Origin: Ignavibacteriota bacterium
GTDB lineage: Bacteria; Bacteroidota; Ignavibacteria; UBA10030; SZUA-254
Direction: 5' to 3'
Length of the DNA stretch: 64,000 nucleotides
Assembly: GCA_016212665.1 (NCBI GenBank)
Contig: JACREZ010000016.1
Coordinates: forward strand, 186,001-250,000
Shown: one piece after another, positions 52,999-62,377 of the stretch
Layout: the number at the start of each line of letters is the position of its first letter
Position numbering within the stretch: position 1 is the first letter of the stretch
Made by a program: the position numbers and the translations under genes
Notes under the pieces: generated by a model
Seen by the model: only the letters and a program-made list of their open reading frames with translations
What the model was told of the DNA's origin: nothing
Database searches by the model: none

Positions 52999-53835
52999 AT
53001 GGCACGAACATTTTCAGAACATCAGTGGGCGCTGATTCTTGGCGCATCAAGCGGATTTGGCGGCGCGACTGCGATTGAACTAGCACGACGCGGCATGAAT
53101 ATTTTCGGAGTTCATTTCGACCGCGCGGCAACGATGCCCAGCGTTGAACGCATCATAAGCGAAATTCAATCCTGCGAGGTGAAGGTGAAATTCTTTAACA
53201 TCAATGCATCAGATGAAGAACGAAGAAATGAAGTTCTGGAAACAATCAAACAGGAGTTTGCATCTGATGCAGAAGCGACCGTGCGTGTGTTGATGCACTC
53301 ACTCGCGTTCGGAACGCTCAAACCTTTTATCAGTAAATCTGCCGGTGAAATGGTAACACAGGCGCAGATGGAAATGACTTCGGATGTCATGGCACATTCA
53401 CTCGTGTATTGGACACAGGGCGTGGTTTTACGGGGATTGATGAAACGAGGGGGACGTGTTTATGCGATGACAAGTTCCGGTGGACACAGTGTGTTACCGA
53501 ACTATGGCGCAGTCTCTGCGGCAAAAGCCGCTCTTGAATCTCACATCCGCCAGTTAGCGATGGAACTTGGTCCCTACGGTATTACTGCAAATTCAATTTT
53601 GGCTGGAGTGACCGATACGCCTGCACTTCGGAAAATTCCCGGCGCGGTGAAGATGATAGAAGTTGCGACGGCAAAAAATCCGCAAGGACGGGCAACGACT
53701 CCGGAAGATGTTGCAAAAGCGATTTCGTTGTTTGCTCAGGATGAATCGTATTTCATGTCAGGAAATGTTATTCGGGTTGATGGAGCGGAAGATTACGTCA
53801 GTTATGTCGGGCAAACTCCGGCAACTCCTGTTTGA
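52999..53835 (+). CDS. SDR-family enoyl-ACP reductase (FabI/FabL-like)
   Basis: The N-terminal nucleotide motif is ALILGASSGFGGATAIELA, VLMHSLAFGTLKPF is the NAG-equivalent strand, and the catalytic pair is in LPNYGAVSAAKAALE (Tyr and Lys). The end GNVIRVDGAEDYVSY is typical for enoyl reductase-like SDRs. Classical FabI has YxxxxxxK with a different loop, whereas this arrangement with YxxxK is closer to FabL. It would carry out the last reduction in fatty-acid elongation, but another SDR role cannot be excluded. Confidence 0.82.
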   Translation: MARTFSEHQWALILGASSGFGGATAIELARRGMNIFGVHFDRAATMPSVERIISEIQSCEVKVKFFNINASDEERRNEVLETIKQEFASDAEATVRVLMHSLAFGTLKPFISKSAGEMVTQAQMEMTSDVMAHSLVYWTQGVVLRGLMKRGGRVYAMTSSGGHSVLPNYGAVSAAKAALESHIRQLAMELGPYGITANSILAGVTDTPALRKIPGAVKMIEVATAKNPQGRATTPEDVAKAISLFAQDESYFMSGNVIRVDGAEDYVSYVGQTPATPV

Positions 53836-53925
53836 TATTTCTGCTTTTGTTTTCTATATTCACACGCCTCAAAACTTTTCATCCACCAATAGGATAGTAA
53901 CTTTACTACAAAAAAAGGTAATGTC

Positions 53926-55116
53926 ATGGCAAAAATTCCGCCGAAAAAAATCGTACCCAAAAAACCTATTTTTAAAAAACCGGTCTTGAATAAGCCGATT
54001 CTGAAGAAGCCTGTCAGCAAACCGGAACCGAAACCTGCTTCGATTGCCGACCTGGTCAAAGAACTCAACTCCTTCAACGTTGACAACTACTGGGATTTGG
54101 GAAAATTCCTTGTTGATAAAGTAATGCCAGCCGCGCGCAAGCAGGGTTTGTTTGAAGAGCAAGTGATGAAAATGATTTCTTCACATCCGGGCGCAAAATT
54201 TCCATTCTCGGTATTGAAACAATGCCAACAATACTATGCGTATTATCCCGATGTCAAGAAACGTCCATTGGCAGAAGTGTTTTATTTTGAACTTGCGACA
54301 AAAGTTGGTGAATCGCGCAAGCGTGACCAATACGAAAAAATGGCATTGGATCAGAAGTGGACGATTTCCGATTTACGAAAGAAGATTCGTGATGATGAAA
54401 CTGCCCGCAGGATAGATGAGCGAACGAAATACGGATTTGATTTACGCGAACGGAATGTCTGGTCATTTGATACTCCCGACCCGCGTTTCGGAAAGCCGAA
54501 CACGAAGGGAAGAATCCCCGGACAGATTGTCGCCAACGCACTCTATTATTATACAAACGCAGGCGATTACATTGTTGACCCGTTCGCGGGAAGCGGTACG
54601 ACAGCAGATATATTAGATTCACTTTCGTTTTTCTCTGACAGAAAATGGAAGATGCTCGATTTGAATCCGACGGACGAAAGAATCATTCGGAATAACATTT
54701 TACAGATGGGTATCCCGGAACAATCTGCATCGGTGGACTATCTTTTCCTCGACCCGCCAAAAGATTTTACATTCAAAGATTCAACAACGGACTATGATGT
54801 AAGTCTTGAAGCGGCAAAAGCAGATTTTGTCTTGAAATTCAAAGGTATTATTCGCGAGTGTGCGCGCATCCTTAAATCCGGCGGGCGCGTTTCCATCGTT
54901 TGTGAACCCGCATTCACACCAACGGGGTACATTGATTTTCCGAACGAGTTAGTCAATCTTTTTAAGGACGCTGGTTTCAAACAAATCGGGAAAGTGTATT
55001 TACCTGCGCACTCAGGAGAGTCTTCAAACAAAACAACGCAGAGTGTTTCCGACATGAAAGGTGTTCGCATGTTGAATTCCGATTGCAGGGAATTGTTGAC
55101 GTTCCAGAAAAATTAA
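53926..55116 (+). CDS. DNA methyltransferase with DUF1016-like N-terminal region and Lys/Pro-rich head
   Basis: Three parts. Residues 1-37 repeat KKP and KPV units (KKPIFKKPVLNKPILKKPV) like a DNA-binding tail. Residues 38-165 are helical (WDLGKFLVDKVMPAARKQG, LATKVGESRKRDQYEKMA) and recall DUF1016/YhcG N-domains. Residues 175-390 form a SAM methyltransferase with DPFAGSGTT at 218-226, LDLNPTD at 245-251 and DPPK at 276-279 in place of DPPY. The end contains KSGGRVSIVCEP. It probably methylates DNA, but the DPPK variant leaves RNA or no activity possible. No restriction gene is adjacent. Confidence 0.75.
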   Translation: MAKIPPKKIVPKKPIFKKPVLNKPILKKPVSKPEPKPASIADLVKELNSFNVDNYWDLGKFLVDKVMPAARKQGLFEEQVMKMISSHPGAKFPFSVLKQCQQYYAYYPDVKKRPLAEVFYFELATKVGESRKRDQYEKMALDQKWTISDLRKKIRDDETARRIDERTKYGFDLRERNVWSFDTPDPRFGKPNTKGRIPGQIVANALYYYTNAGDYIVDPFAGSGTTADILDSLSFFSDRKWKMLDLNPTDERIIRNNILQMGIPEQSASVDYLFLDPPKDFTFKDSTTDYDVSLEAAKADFVLKFKGIIRECARILKSGGRVSIVCEPAFTPTGYIDFPNELVNLFKDAGFKQIGKVYLPAHSGESSNKTTQSVSDMKGVRMLNSDCRELLTFQKN

Positions 55117-55210
55117 CGCCGGAGAATTTGAGCATCTGAAAAACAAAACTCGATACTATTTCAAACAATTATTTAAGTTTTGAATCAGCATCGAAGGTTA
55201 GAATGTGGTT

Positions 55211-55240
55211 TTGCCCTCGATTCAAATTTTTGTATATTGG
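55211..55240 (+). promoter_or_regulatory. Promoter of tRNA-Phe
   Basis: TTG at 55211-55213, a 19-base spacer and TATATTGG at 55233-55240 closely match the Bacteroidota consensus. The tRNA begins 36 bases later. Confidence 0.6.
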
Positions 55241-55276
55241 CACTGCCTTTTCAAGAAAATTTCCCACAAAAAAACC

Positions 55277-55349
55277 GGACGGGTAGCTCAGATGGTAGAG
55301 CAATGGACTGAAAATCCATGTGTCGGCGGTTCAATTCCGTCCCCGTCCA
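55277..55349 (+). tRNA. tRNA-Phe (GAA)
   Basis: A complete cloverleaf: acceptor GGACGGG/CCCGTCC, D stem GCTC/GAGC, anticodon stem ATGGA/TCCAT with loop CTGAAAA (anticodon GAA), T stem GGCGG/CCGTC (one G-U) with loop TTCAATT. The discriminator base is A and CCA is not encoded. A strong terminator follows 12 bases later. Confidence 0.97.
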
Positions 55350-55361
55350 CAACAATATAAT

Positions 55362-55388
55362 GGCGACTCACTGAGTCGCCTTTTTTTT
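55362..55388 (+). terminator. Terminator of tRNA-Phe
   Basis: GGCGACTCA and TGAGTCGCC are fully complementary and are followed by eight T residues. Confidence 0.88.
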
Positions 55389-55396
55389 GCTTCGAA

Positions 55397-55491
55397 TGTA
55401 CCTTCCTGAAATAGGTTGACACATATGGAGATAACTTATGAAAGAACAAGAAGAAAGGACGGGTAGCGTTGAGAAAGTTAGTTGTATGTAA
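55397..55491 (+). mobile_element. Possible insertion-sequence end remnant beside the tRNA gene
   Basis: TGTACCTTCCTGAAATAGGT followed by TGACAC looks like the left end of an insertion sequence. GGAG and an ATG (55438) then open a 17-codon frame (MKEQEERTGSVEKVSCM) that stops early, as a truncated transposase start would. Inside it GGACGGGTAGC (55457-55467) duplicates the first 11 bases of tRNA-Phe. The remaining bases up to the next gene hold nothing recognisable. Element family not identified. Confidence 0.35.
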
Positions 55492-55672
55492 TTGATGGAA
55501 TATCTTTAGTATTTATCCTTTCCTCATTAGCCACAGTTTTGATAGTTGGCTAATCCCTTCACTTGGAGCCTTAAACTTTTCAAAATAGCATATTCTGCCT
55601 ATTGACTCACCCTCCAATTCTTGATATATTTCCCACCAAGCAATAATTTCACTGTAGTTCTTTGAGTAATTT

Positions 55673-58600
55673 ATGAAAACTTGTTCTTCGCTTTCGCTCA
55701 TTTTTGTTTTGTTTGTAATTGGTTTGATGCAAAACTTAGTGCACTCGCAAACACTCAACTTCAACGTTGACAGTCCCGCCGATGACCAATGGGCTTACCC
55801 GTATGATAATCCCGATACAGAAACAGATGAATCCTCCGATGGTATTTGTCGGGATTCTTTGGGTCGGTGTACTTTGAACGCGGCTGTGCAGGAAGCCGGG
55901 AACATGGGCGAAAGCGTTTTGATAAATATTCCCGGGGGAACAATCGTTATGGTAAATACTCTCCCTTCACTTCCCGATGAATCTGTTATTGATGGTCATG
56001 GCACCACAATAATAGATTTTAATACTGCATCCTCAGGGTTAGGTATCGGGAATAGCGGAATCATCAAGAACCTCACAGTTCGGAACGTCGGTCAGGGAAT
56101 TTCTTCCGCCTCGACAATGATTGTTGATAATGTCACCTTCCAGAATTGTGTCATGGCGGCGACGTTGGGTCCGAACAGTAAAGTTATTAACTCAATAATA
56201 AAAAACTGCCAGACGGGAATCATGGTGACAGACAGTTGTATTGTTGGTGAACCGAATAAGCGAAATTATTTTTATGGCACTGAACAAACGGCTCTCTCGA
56301 TTCTGGGTAACAGTGTTACGGTGCAAAATAATTATGTCGGATTACAGGAGGATGGTACTACTGTTACACCAAACATGTTCGGAATTTCTGTGTGGGGAGA
56401 AAATAATACGATTGGTGGAAACTCAGCATCAACAAGAAATGTGATTGTTGGAAGTACAAGTAGCGGGATTGAGATAACCGATATTATGGGAAGTTCACCG
56501 AATAGAATCACCGGAAATTATATTGGACTCACTCCGGCAGGTACTGCGGCGGGAAATAGTTTTGGCATCAAAGTTACGGGCGGCGTTGAAATTGGTTCCA
56601 ATGTTTCGGGAGAGAGAAATATTATTTCAGGAAATCAGATTGGCGTACTCGTGAACAATTCTTTCTTCGGGCCCGGAATAATTAAAATTACAGGCAATTA
56701 CATCGGCACGAATCCGGGAGGGACGGCGGCAAGACCGAATGAAAGCGCGGGGATTCAGATACAAAGTTCAAATCATGAAATCAAAAACAATCTCATCTCC
56801 GGCAATACCGGACCGGGCATTGAAATTTTAGGAGTAGCCGGAGCCAATGAAGCAGATGGAAATATCATTTCGGGAAACATGATTGGTTTGAACGCGGCAG
56901 GTACTACAGGTTTAGCGAATGGTATCGGTATTTCAATTCAGGGAAATGCAGAAAACAATATTATCGGCTCGAACCTGACGACAGATTATTCACCGAACAC
57001 CATAGCGTATAATGGTCAAGCAGGAATTTTTCTGGGGCAAATTCCTAATCCGTTTTCAAATCCTTCCGGAAATTCAATCCGGAAGAACAGCATTTATGAT
57101 AATAGCGGATTGGGAATTAAGTTTCAACAAACAACAGTGCAACATTCCGTCACACCGCCGACGTTGGATAGTTTGGTTGAGCAAGGTGGCGGACTGTTAC
57201 GGTTGTACGGAAGCGGAGCGCCTGCAAATTCGAAAATTGATATTTATACCGCCGCGCCTGACCCGACAGAAAATGGTGAAGGGAAAACCTGGATTCAGGA
57301 TGGAACCACTGACGCTTCCGGAAATTTTCAGATTGATATCAGTGCTTCCGATTGTGGCGACCTGACAGCAACTGCAACGAATACACAGGGAAGTACTTCT
57401 GAATTTTCTCACAACTATAAACGGGAACCATCATCGCTTGGTGTCACAGCATCGTGCGAAGGACCGTTCATTGCCGGAGTTTCGTACAACGTTACCTATA
57501 CATTGAACATTAACTGGGGTGGAGTTTCCACAACAGGGCGTGAAGTAAAATTTTATCTCAACGGAGCGAACGAGCAGACGGGAGTAATTTCCGGTAATAC
57601 TGCAACAGCGACGTACGACATGGCTCAGTCTCAATCGGGGACAAACACAGTGACGTGGCAAATTACAACATGTGTCGGTCAAGCGCCAACTTCACCCGGT
57701 TACACATTTTGTGCGATTGATAAACCATCGTGGCTTCCGACTCCTTCGGCTTCGTGCGGAGGTGGTACAGTTCAGTATGAAGTGTATCTATCGTTTCCCG
57801 ATAACGCCGTTTCATGTGTGACAGAATTTATTCCTGACGGAACAAACGTGTTTGTTGAAGGCGCTCTCGGTTTTGTCGGATTACCGAAAGCATCAACCAC
57901 GTTGAAAATTCCCGGAACATCCGACCCGATGACGACAGGCTTTAGTTTCAAAATCGGGGACCAAGGCGTTTCGCTCAACATCAGCGGAACTGTGAACTCC
58001 GGAATTGATTGCGGCGGGAACACGCTCACAGCGACCGGCACGGCAACAGTGACGGCAAACGTTCACAAAACATTTTCTCTCGGCTGGGATTTCTCACCAT
58101 ATCTGCCTTCGTGTACGGGTTGGCTCGGCTTTCCGCCGGTAAAACAACTTTGCAACAGCGTACATGCGGTGGCAAGCGCGGTGAACATCGGTGCAACTGT
58201 CGGTGGTACAATCACCGCGAACGCTTCTGTCGGACTACCACCGTTGAAATTTCTCGGAGGTTCGGCGAACGCAACGGTGTACATCAGGCCGTTCATTAAC
58301 TTCCTGACATTTCATGCAAATGGAAACGGTCAGGTAACTTTCGGGATTGATATTCCCTCGTTCAATCTTCAAACACCACACGCGCAAGTGGATTTTACCG
58401 CGTCTGAATCTATCACCGGTTGGTCATATCAATTCGGACCATACACGTATCCGGGCGCGCCACCGTTCCGGGAAACATTCATTGCTGATTTGATGCGCGG
58501 GCTGACGTTCGCACCGGAAGGAACACGATATTATTTCCAGGATAGCACAGTCGCAACGAATGTTCCGAATGATGCGATGCCGGTCTTCGCGTTCGGCTCG

Positions 58601-60460
58601 AACGGAAAAGCGGCGGCGGCATGGGTGGCAAAGCATGGAAGTAACGGGCGTCCATCGGGAAATATTTCTCTGAAATTGTTTAATGGCACAACATGGGGTT
58701 CAACCATTTCACTGAACAACGATGTTCAGGTTGACCAGAGTCCTTCCATCGCGATTGATAATGCAAATCATATCATCGTTGCATGGGAGAGAAACAGTTC
58801 TCTGTCTGTGCCTACGGCAGATTCACTTTTATATAGCGGTGATTATTTGAGGGGATTTGATATTCAATACGCGATTGTGGATGCGACAAACGGAAATATC
58901 CAACAAAACAACTCGTTCGGTTTGTCGCTTCAATACGATGCGAAACCAAAACTCTCCAAAGGCTCGGATGGAAAAGTGCTTCTTGTGTGGCAACAAACGC
59001 TCGGCAACTCGTTCTTCGGAGACAGTGATGATTCACTGTATTTCCATGGAACATGGTGGGACGGAACAACGTGGTCATCTGAATTGACCTCCGCAGGATT
59101 GACCGGAGTGTTACATTGGGAACCGGCTGTTCTCAATCAGGATTCAGCACATGTTGCCTATATCAAAGAAATGGATGATGATTTTTCTACGGCGCAGGAT
59201 TGGGAAGTTTTTACCGTCGGGCTGAACGGTATGGCATGGAACGTACCTCAACGCATAACGAATGATTCCCGGCTCGATTATGGAGTTCACACCACATTCA
59301 CACCAGACGGGCAACCGGTGATGACGTGGTTCAGAGATTCTGTAGTTGTTGGAGTGATTGGAAATTTGTTGCAATCTCCGACGACGTGGCTGTTGCCGGA
59401 ACATCAAATAAGCGCGGAGTTCATCAACGGTGCGATACGTGCAACTTCTGATAGTTTGGTAATTGCATGGACAAGCGGTGGAAAAATTCAATACTCAGCG
59501 GCAAGTATCGCGGCGCAGCAATTTCAGAAACAGGATATCGTCAACTTCACAATGGATGCACAACAATTTCCCTCATTGAATATTGACTCGCAGGGACAAC
59601 TACGGCTCGGATATTTACAAACGCCGTGGCGTGCCGATACATCGTTGCTTTCGGATACTGCAACTATTTTTCTTTCAACTGCATCGCTCAATTATTCAAC
59701 GCCGCTGCCGCGGTTTTCTTCTTCTGTCGCCTCGCTTGATTTTGGTTCGCTCGATGTCGGAACAACGAAGACGGATAGCATCATCATCAGCAACACCGGT
59801 GTCGGAAACCTGAACATCACTTCTATTATTTCCGATGACAACGAATTTACTATTACGCCTTCAAGTGCAACAATTTCTCCATCGTCAAGCCAGAAGTTTA
59901 CTATAACATTTGCGCCGACAAAGTCCGGTGTAAAATCGAATACGATAACGTTCATCCACAACGGAGAAACTTCGCCGGATGTTCTTCATTGTTCCGGAAC
60001 TGCAACTGGCATGGGTGTGACAACGCTCAGTCTCAGCTCGAAGTGGAATTTAGTTTCTGTTCCGCGACTTGTTGAGAATGATTCCGTGCAATCGTTGTTC
60101 CCGACTGCGGTATCCCAGGCATTCCGCTTCGACCAATCAGCAGGATACATTGCAAGTACAACGCTTGAAAATGGAAAAGGGTACTGGTTAAAATTCGGAT
60201 TTGCACAGAGCGTGAACATTGCAGGCGAAGACCGTTCGCTCGATACAGTTGAAGTAAAAGCAGGTTGGAATCTCATCGGCGGTTTATCTTTATCGGTGAG
60301 TATTTCAAACATTGTTCAGGTTCCTTCAGCAAACGTACAGTCGAATTATTTCGGATACGATAGCGGATATCTTTCGACCACAACACTCGCTCCGGGAAAA
60401 AGTTATTGGGTGAAAGTAAGTCAGGATGGTTTGTTGATTTTGCAAGCGGGTGGAGAATAA
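55673..60460 (+). CDS. Giant secreted parallel beta-helix protein
   Basis: 1595 residues. A signal peptide (LIFVLFVIGLMQNLVHS) leads to a CSLREA-like opening (GRCTLNAAVQEAGNMG), then a right-handed beta-helix up to about residue 480, rich in repeats such as ISGNQIGV, ITGNYIGLTPAGTAAG and NIISGNMIGLNAAGT. A Cys-containing beta region follows, then a region with repeated SPSIAIDNANHIIVAWERN-like blades, a choice-of-anchor D type domain (LDFGSLDVGTTKTDSIIIS) near 1355-1460, and a C-terminal pair of WNLVSVP/WNLIGGL repeats. Unlike other exported proteins here, it lacks the NYPNPFNP sorting tail. Confidence 0.88.
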   Translation: MKTCSSLSLIFVLFVIGLMQNLVHSQTLNFNVDSPADDQWAYPYDNPDTETDESSDGICRDSLGRCTLNAAVQEAGNMGESVLINIPGGTIVMVNTLPSLPDESVIDGHGTTIIDFNTASSGLGIGNSGIIKNLTVRNVGQGISSASTMIVDNVTFQNCVMAATLGPNSKVINSIIKNCQTGIMVTDSCIVGEPNKRNYFYGTEQTALSILGNSVTVQNNYVGLQEDGTTVTPNMFGISVWGENNTIGGNSASTRNVIVGSTSSGIEITDIMGSSPNRITGNYIGLTPAGTAAGNSFGIKVTGGVEIGSNVSGERNIISGNQIGVLVNNSFFGPGIIKITGNYIGTNPGGTAARPNESAGIQIQSSNHEIKNNLISGNTGPGIEILGVAGANEADGNIISGNMIGLNAAGTTGLANGIGISIQGNAENNIIGSNLTTDYSPNTIAYNGQAGIFLGQIPNPFSNPSGNSIRKNSIYDNSGLGIKFQQTTVQHSVTPPTLDSLVEQGGGLLRLYGSGAPANSKIDIYTAAPDPTENGEGKTWIQDGTTDASGNFQIDISASDCGDLTATATNTQGSTSEFSHNYKREPSSLGVTASCEGPFIAGVSYNVTYTLNINWGGVSTTGREVKFYLNGANEQTGVISGNTATATYDMAQSQSGTNTVTWQITTCVGQAPTSPGYTFCAIDKPSWLPTPSASCGGGTVQYEVYLSFPDNAVSCVTEFIPDGTNVFVEGALGFVGLPKASTTLKIPGTSDPMTTGFSFKIGDQGVSLNISGTVNSGIDCGGNTLTATGTATVTANVHKTFSLGWDFSPYLPSCTGWLGFPPVKQLCNSVHAVASAVNIGATVGGTITANASVGLPPLKFLGGSANATVYIRPFINFLTFHANGNGQVTFGIDIPSFNLQTPHAQVDFTASESITGWSYQFGPYTYPGAPPFRETFIADLMRGLTFAPEGTRYYFQDSTVATNVPNDAMPVFAFGSNGKAAAAWVAKHGSNGRPSGNISLKLFNGTTWGSTISLNNDVQVDQSPSIAIDNANHIIVAWERNSSLSVPTADSLLYSGDYLRGFDIQYAIVDATNGNIQQNNSFGLSLQYDAKPKLSKGSDGKVLLVWQQTLGNSFFGDSDDSLYFHGTWWDGTTWSSELTSAGLTGVLHWEPAVLNQDSAHVAYIKEMDDDFSTAQDWEVFTVGLNGMAWNVPQRITNDSRLDYGVHTTFTPDGQPVMTWFRDSVVVGVIGNLLQSPTTWLLPEHQISAEFINGAIRATSDSLVIAWTSGGKIQYSAASIAAQQFQKQDIVNFTMDAQQFPSLNIDSQGQLRLGYLQTPWRADTSLLSDTATIFLSTASLNYSTPLPRFSSSVASLDFGSLDVGTTKTDSIIISNTGVGNLNITSIISDDNEFTITPSSATISPSSSQKFTITFAPTKSGVKSNTITFIHNGETSPDVLHCSGTATGMGVTTLSLSSKWNLVSVPRLVENDSVQSLFPTAVSQAFRFDQSAGYIASTTLENGKGYWLKFGFAQSVNIAGEDRSLDTVEVKAGWNLIGGLSLSVSISNIVQVPSANVQSNYFGYDSGYLSTTTLAPGKSYWVKVSQDGLLILQAGGE

Positions 60461-60539
60461 TTATTCGAGCAATATCGTTCAACAGTTGGTTTGATTCGAT
60501 GGATTCATTACATTTGAACCGAAACTTTACAGGTTCACA

Positions 60540-60785
60540 ATGACATATTCAATTCTTTTTGAAAAAATAGCTGATACTTCGTTTCCTCAAGGATATTATT
60601 ACGCGCACATCCCCGCATTGGATCTAACCACACACGGCCTGGGTATTGACGGGGCACGTGCGGCAGCAAAAGAGTTAATTCAGGTCTGGATCGAAGAAAA
60701 AATAGAACATGGCGAGTCTATTCCTATCGAATCGGATTCGTTGTATTCCAAAATTGAAATTGAAGATGCCATTTTCAGCGCGTGA
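60540..60785 (+). CDS. hicB: HicB family antitoxin
   Basis: 81 residues with the HicB partial RNase H fold pattern: [35 protein letters not shown], and the end [13 protein letters not shown]. It has no separate DNA-binding domain visible, so regulation may rely on the complex. It is placed ahead of hicA with a 20-base overlap, which is the less frequent gene order but known. Confidence 0.85.
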   Translation: MTYSILFEKIADTSFPQGYYYAHIPALDLTTHGLGIDGARAAAKELIQVWIEEKIEHGESIPIESDSLYSKIEIEDAIFSA

Positions 60786-60972
60786 AGTTCTTGCAAAACT
60801 GATTCGAGCTGGATTTCGGGAACGAAGACAAACAGGTTCTCATAAAGTTTTGAGACATGTTGATGGACGGCAAACGTATGTACCGATGCATACCGGTGAT
60901 GTTCCCGAAGGAACGTTTCGAAAAATCCTCAAGCAAGCAAAATTAACCTTTGAACAGTTCGAACAATTATAG
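60766..60972 (+). CDS. hicA: HicA family toxin (mRNA interferase)
   Basis: From ATG 60766 the 68-residue protein reads [17 protein letters not shown], then [10 protein letters not shown] with the catalytic His in the GSH motif, and [21 protein letters not shown], the standard HicA dsRBD-like fold. HicA cleaves mRNA and is neutralised by HicB. The start overlaps the hicB 3' end, indicating translational coupling. An earlier in-frame start (60709) lies deeper in hicB and is not needed. Confidence 0.88.
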   Translation: MPFSAREVLAKLIRAGFRERRQTGSHKVLRHVDGRQTYVPMHTGDVPEGTFRKILKQAKLTFEQFEQL

Positions 60973-61015
60973 TATATCTTTTCTCTCTTTCATATTACAC
61001 CATAACTAAAGTCCC

Positions 61016-62332
61016 ATGAACAACGAACAAGATTTCACTCGCCGTAATTTTCTTTCCATGGTTGGTAAGGGTGTTGGGTTAGCCGCCCTGACAACTTCCA
61101 CCGTCGCATCGCTGTTGAATAATCTTTACGCCGCAACAAAACGCGTTGAGATGTTGTCTCCCGAACAGGCTGCGATGGATGAAGATTTCTGGTTTGAAAT
61201 TCAGCAAGCGTTTACCGTATCTCGCGGAATCACCAATCTCAACAACGGTGGTGTTTCACCTTCGCCCCGTATCGTAACGGAATCACTTATCAAATATATT
61301 TGGGAACAGGAAGATTGTACTGCATACAGATTGTGGCAAATTCTTGAACCGCAATCAGAAACCATTCGTACCGGACTTGCTGATGTGTTTGGTTGTGACA
61401 GGGAAGAAATTGCTATCACAAGAAATGCTTCCGAATCGCTTGAGACATTGTTGATGGGAATGGATTTGAAATCAGGTGATGAAGTCCTCAGCACGACGCA
61501 AGATTACGGACGCATGTTGACAACGCTTCGTCAGCGCGAGATTCGTGAAGGCTTGAAACTGAAACTGATTCAGGTTCCGATTGCTCCGAAAAGTCTGGAT
61601 GAAATTGCCGAGAAGTTTGCTGACGGAATTACAAGCAAAACGAAAGTCATTCTCATTTCGCATGTCATCAACATCACGGGACAAATCACGCCGGTCAAGC
61701 AAGTATGCGACCTTGCACGCTCAAAAGGAATCGAGACGATTGTGGATGGCGCTCACTCGTTTGCTCATTTCGATTTCAAGGTAAATGATATTGGTTGCGA
61801 TTATTACGGAACGAGTCTGCACAAATGGCTCTATGCACCGAAGGGAAGCGGACTGTTGTATGTGAAGCGTGACAAGATTGAAAAAATTTGGCCCCTTATG
61901 GCGGCGGATAAAACTCAGAAAAACGACATCAGAAAGTTTGAAGAAATCGGGACGCACTCAGCCGCGCCGCGCCTTGCAATCGGTGAAGCAATTCTCTTTC
62001 ACAACGGTATTGGTGCAAAGCGGAAAGAAGAACGTTTGCGTTATCTCTCCCGTTACTGGATGAACAAACTCAAAGATTTGCCGAACGTTCGTTTCCATAC
62101 TTCGTGGGAAGCAAATCAATCGTGCGCAATTGCCAATATTGAAATTACAGATGTTGATACTCCAAAACTTCAGAGTTATCTTTTCGACAAGCACAAAATT
62201 TTCACCGTTGCCATCATGCACGACGAGTTCAAAGGACTCCGTATCACACCGAATGTTTACACAACACTGAAGGAACTCGACCGCTTTTGTGAGGTGATGA
62301 CGGATGTGGCGAAGAAAGGTTTGCCGAAATAA
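61016..62332 (+). CDS. Tat-exported class V aminotransferase-fold PLP enzyme (isopenicillin N epimerase-like)
   Basis: The N-terminus DFTRRNFLSMVGKGVGLAAL is a twin-arginine signal. The catalytic part has ITRNASESLETLLMG, the PLP-binding DGAHSFAHFDF (Asp244, His247) and Lys270 in YGTSLHKWLYAPKGSG. The size (438 aa) is typical of isopenicillin N epimerase-like members of the class V family. Export by Tat implies folding with PLP in the cytoplasm and action in the periplasm. The substrate is unknown; isopenicillin chemistry is unlikely. Confidence 0.87.
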   Translation: MNNEQDFTRRNFLSMVGKGVGLAALTTSTVASLLNNLYAATKRVEMLSPEQAAMDEDFWFEIQQAFTVSRGITNLNNGGVSPSPRIVTESLIKYIWEQEDCTAYRLWQILEPQSETIRTGLADVFGCDREEIAITRNASESLETLLMGMDLKSGDEVLSTTQDYGRMLTTLRQREIREGLKLKLIQVPIAPKSLDEIAEKFADGITSKTKVILISHVINITGQITPVKQVCDLARSKGIETIVDGAHSFAHFDFKVNDIGCDYYGTSLHKWLYAPKGSGLLYVKRDKIEKIWPLMAADKTQKNDIRKFEEIGTHSAAPRLAIGEAILFHNGIGAKRKEERLRYLSRYWMNKLKDLPNVRFHTSWEANQSCAIANIEITDVDTPKLQSYLFDKHKIFTVAIMHDEFKGLRITPNVYTTLKELDRFCEVMTDVAKKGLPK

Positions 62333-62377
62333 TTTCGGATTTGTCTATTCACGCAACGTTTGTATATTATCATAACT

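Noticed and set aside
55513-55764. Minus-strand open frame of 83 codons (contains MSESEEQVFINYSKNY) ahead of the beta-helix gene
   Set aside because: It overlaps the signal peptide region of the 1595-residue gene, has no clear start signal and matches nothing I know; the plus-strand gene is far better supported.
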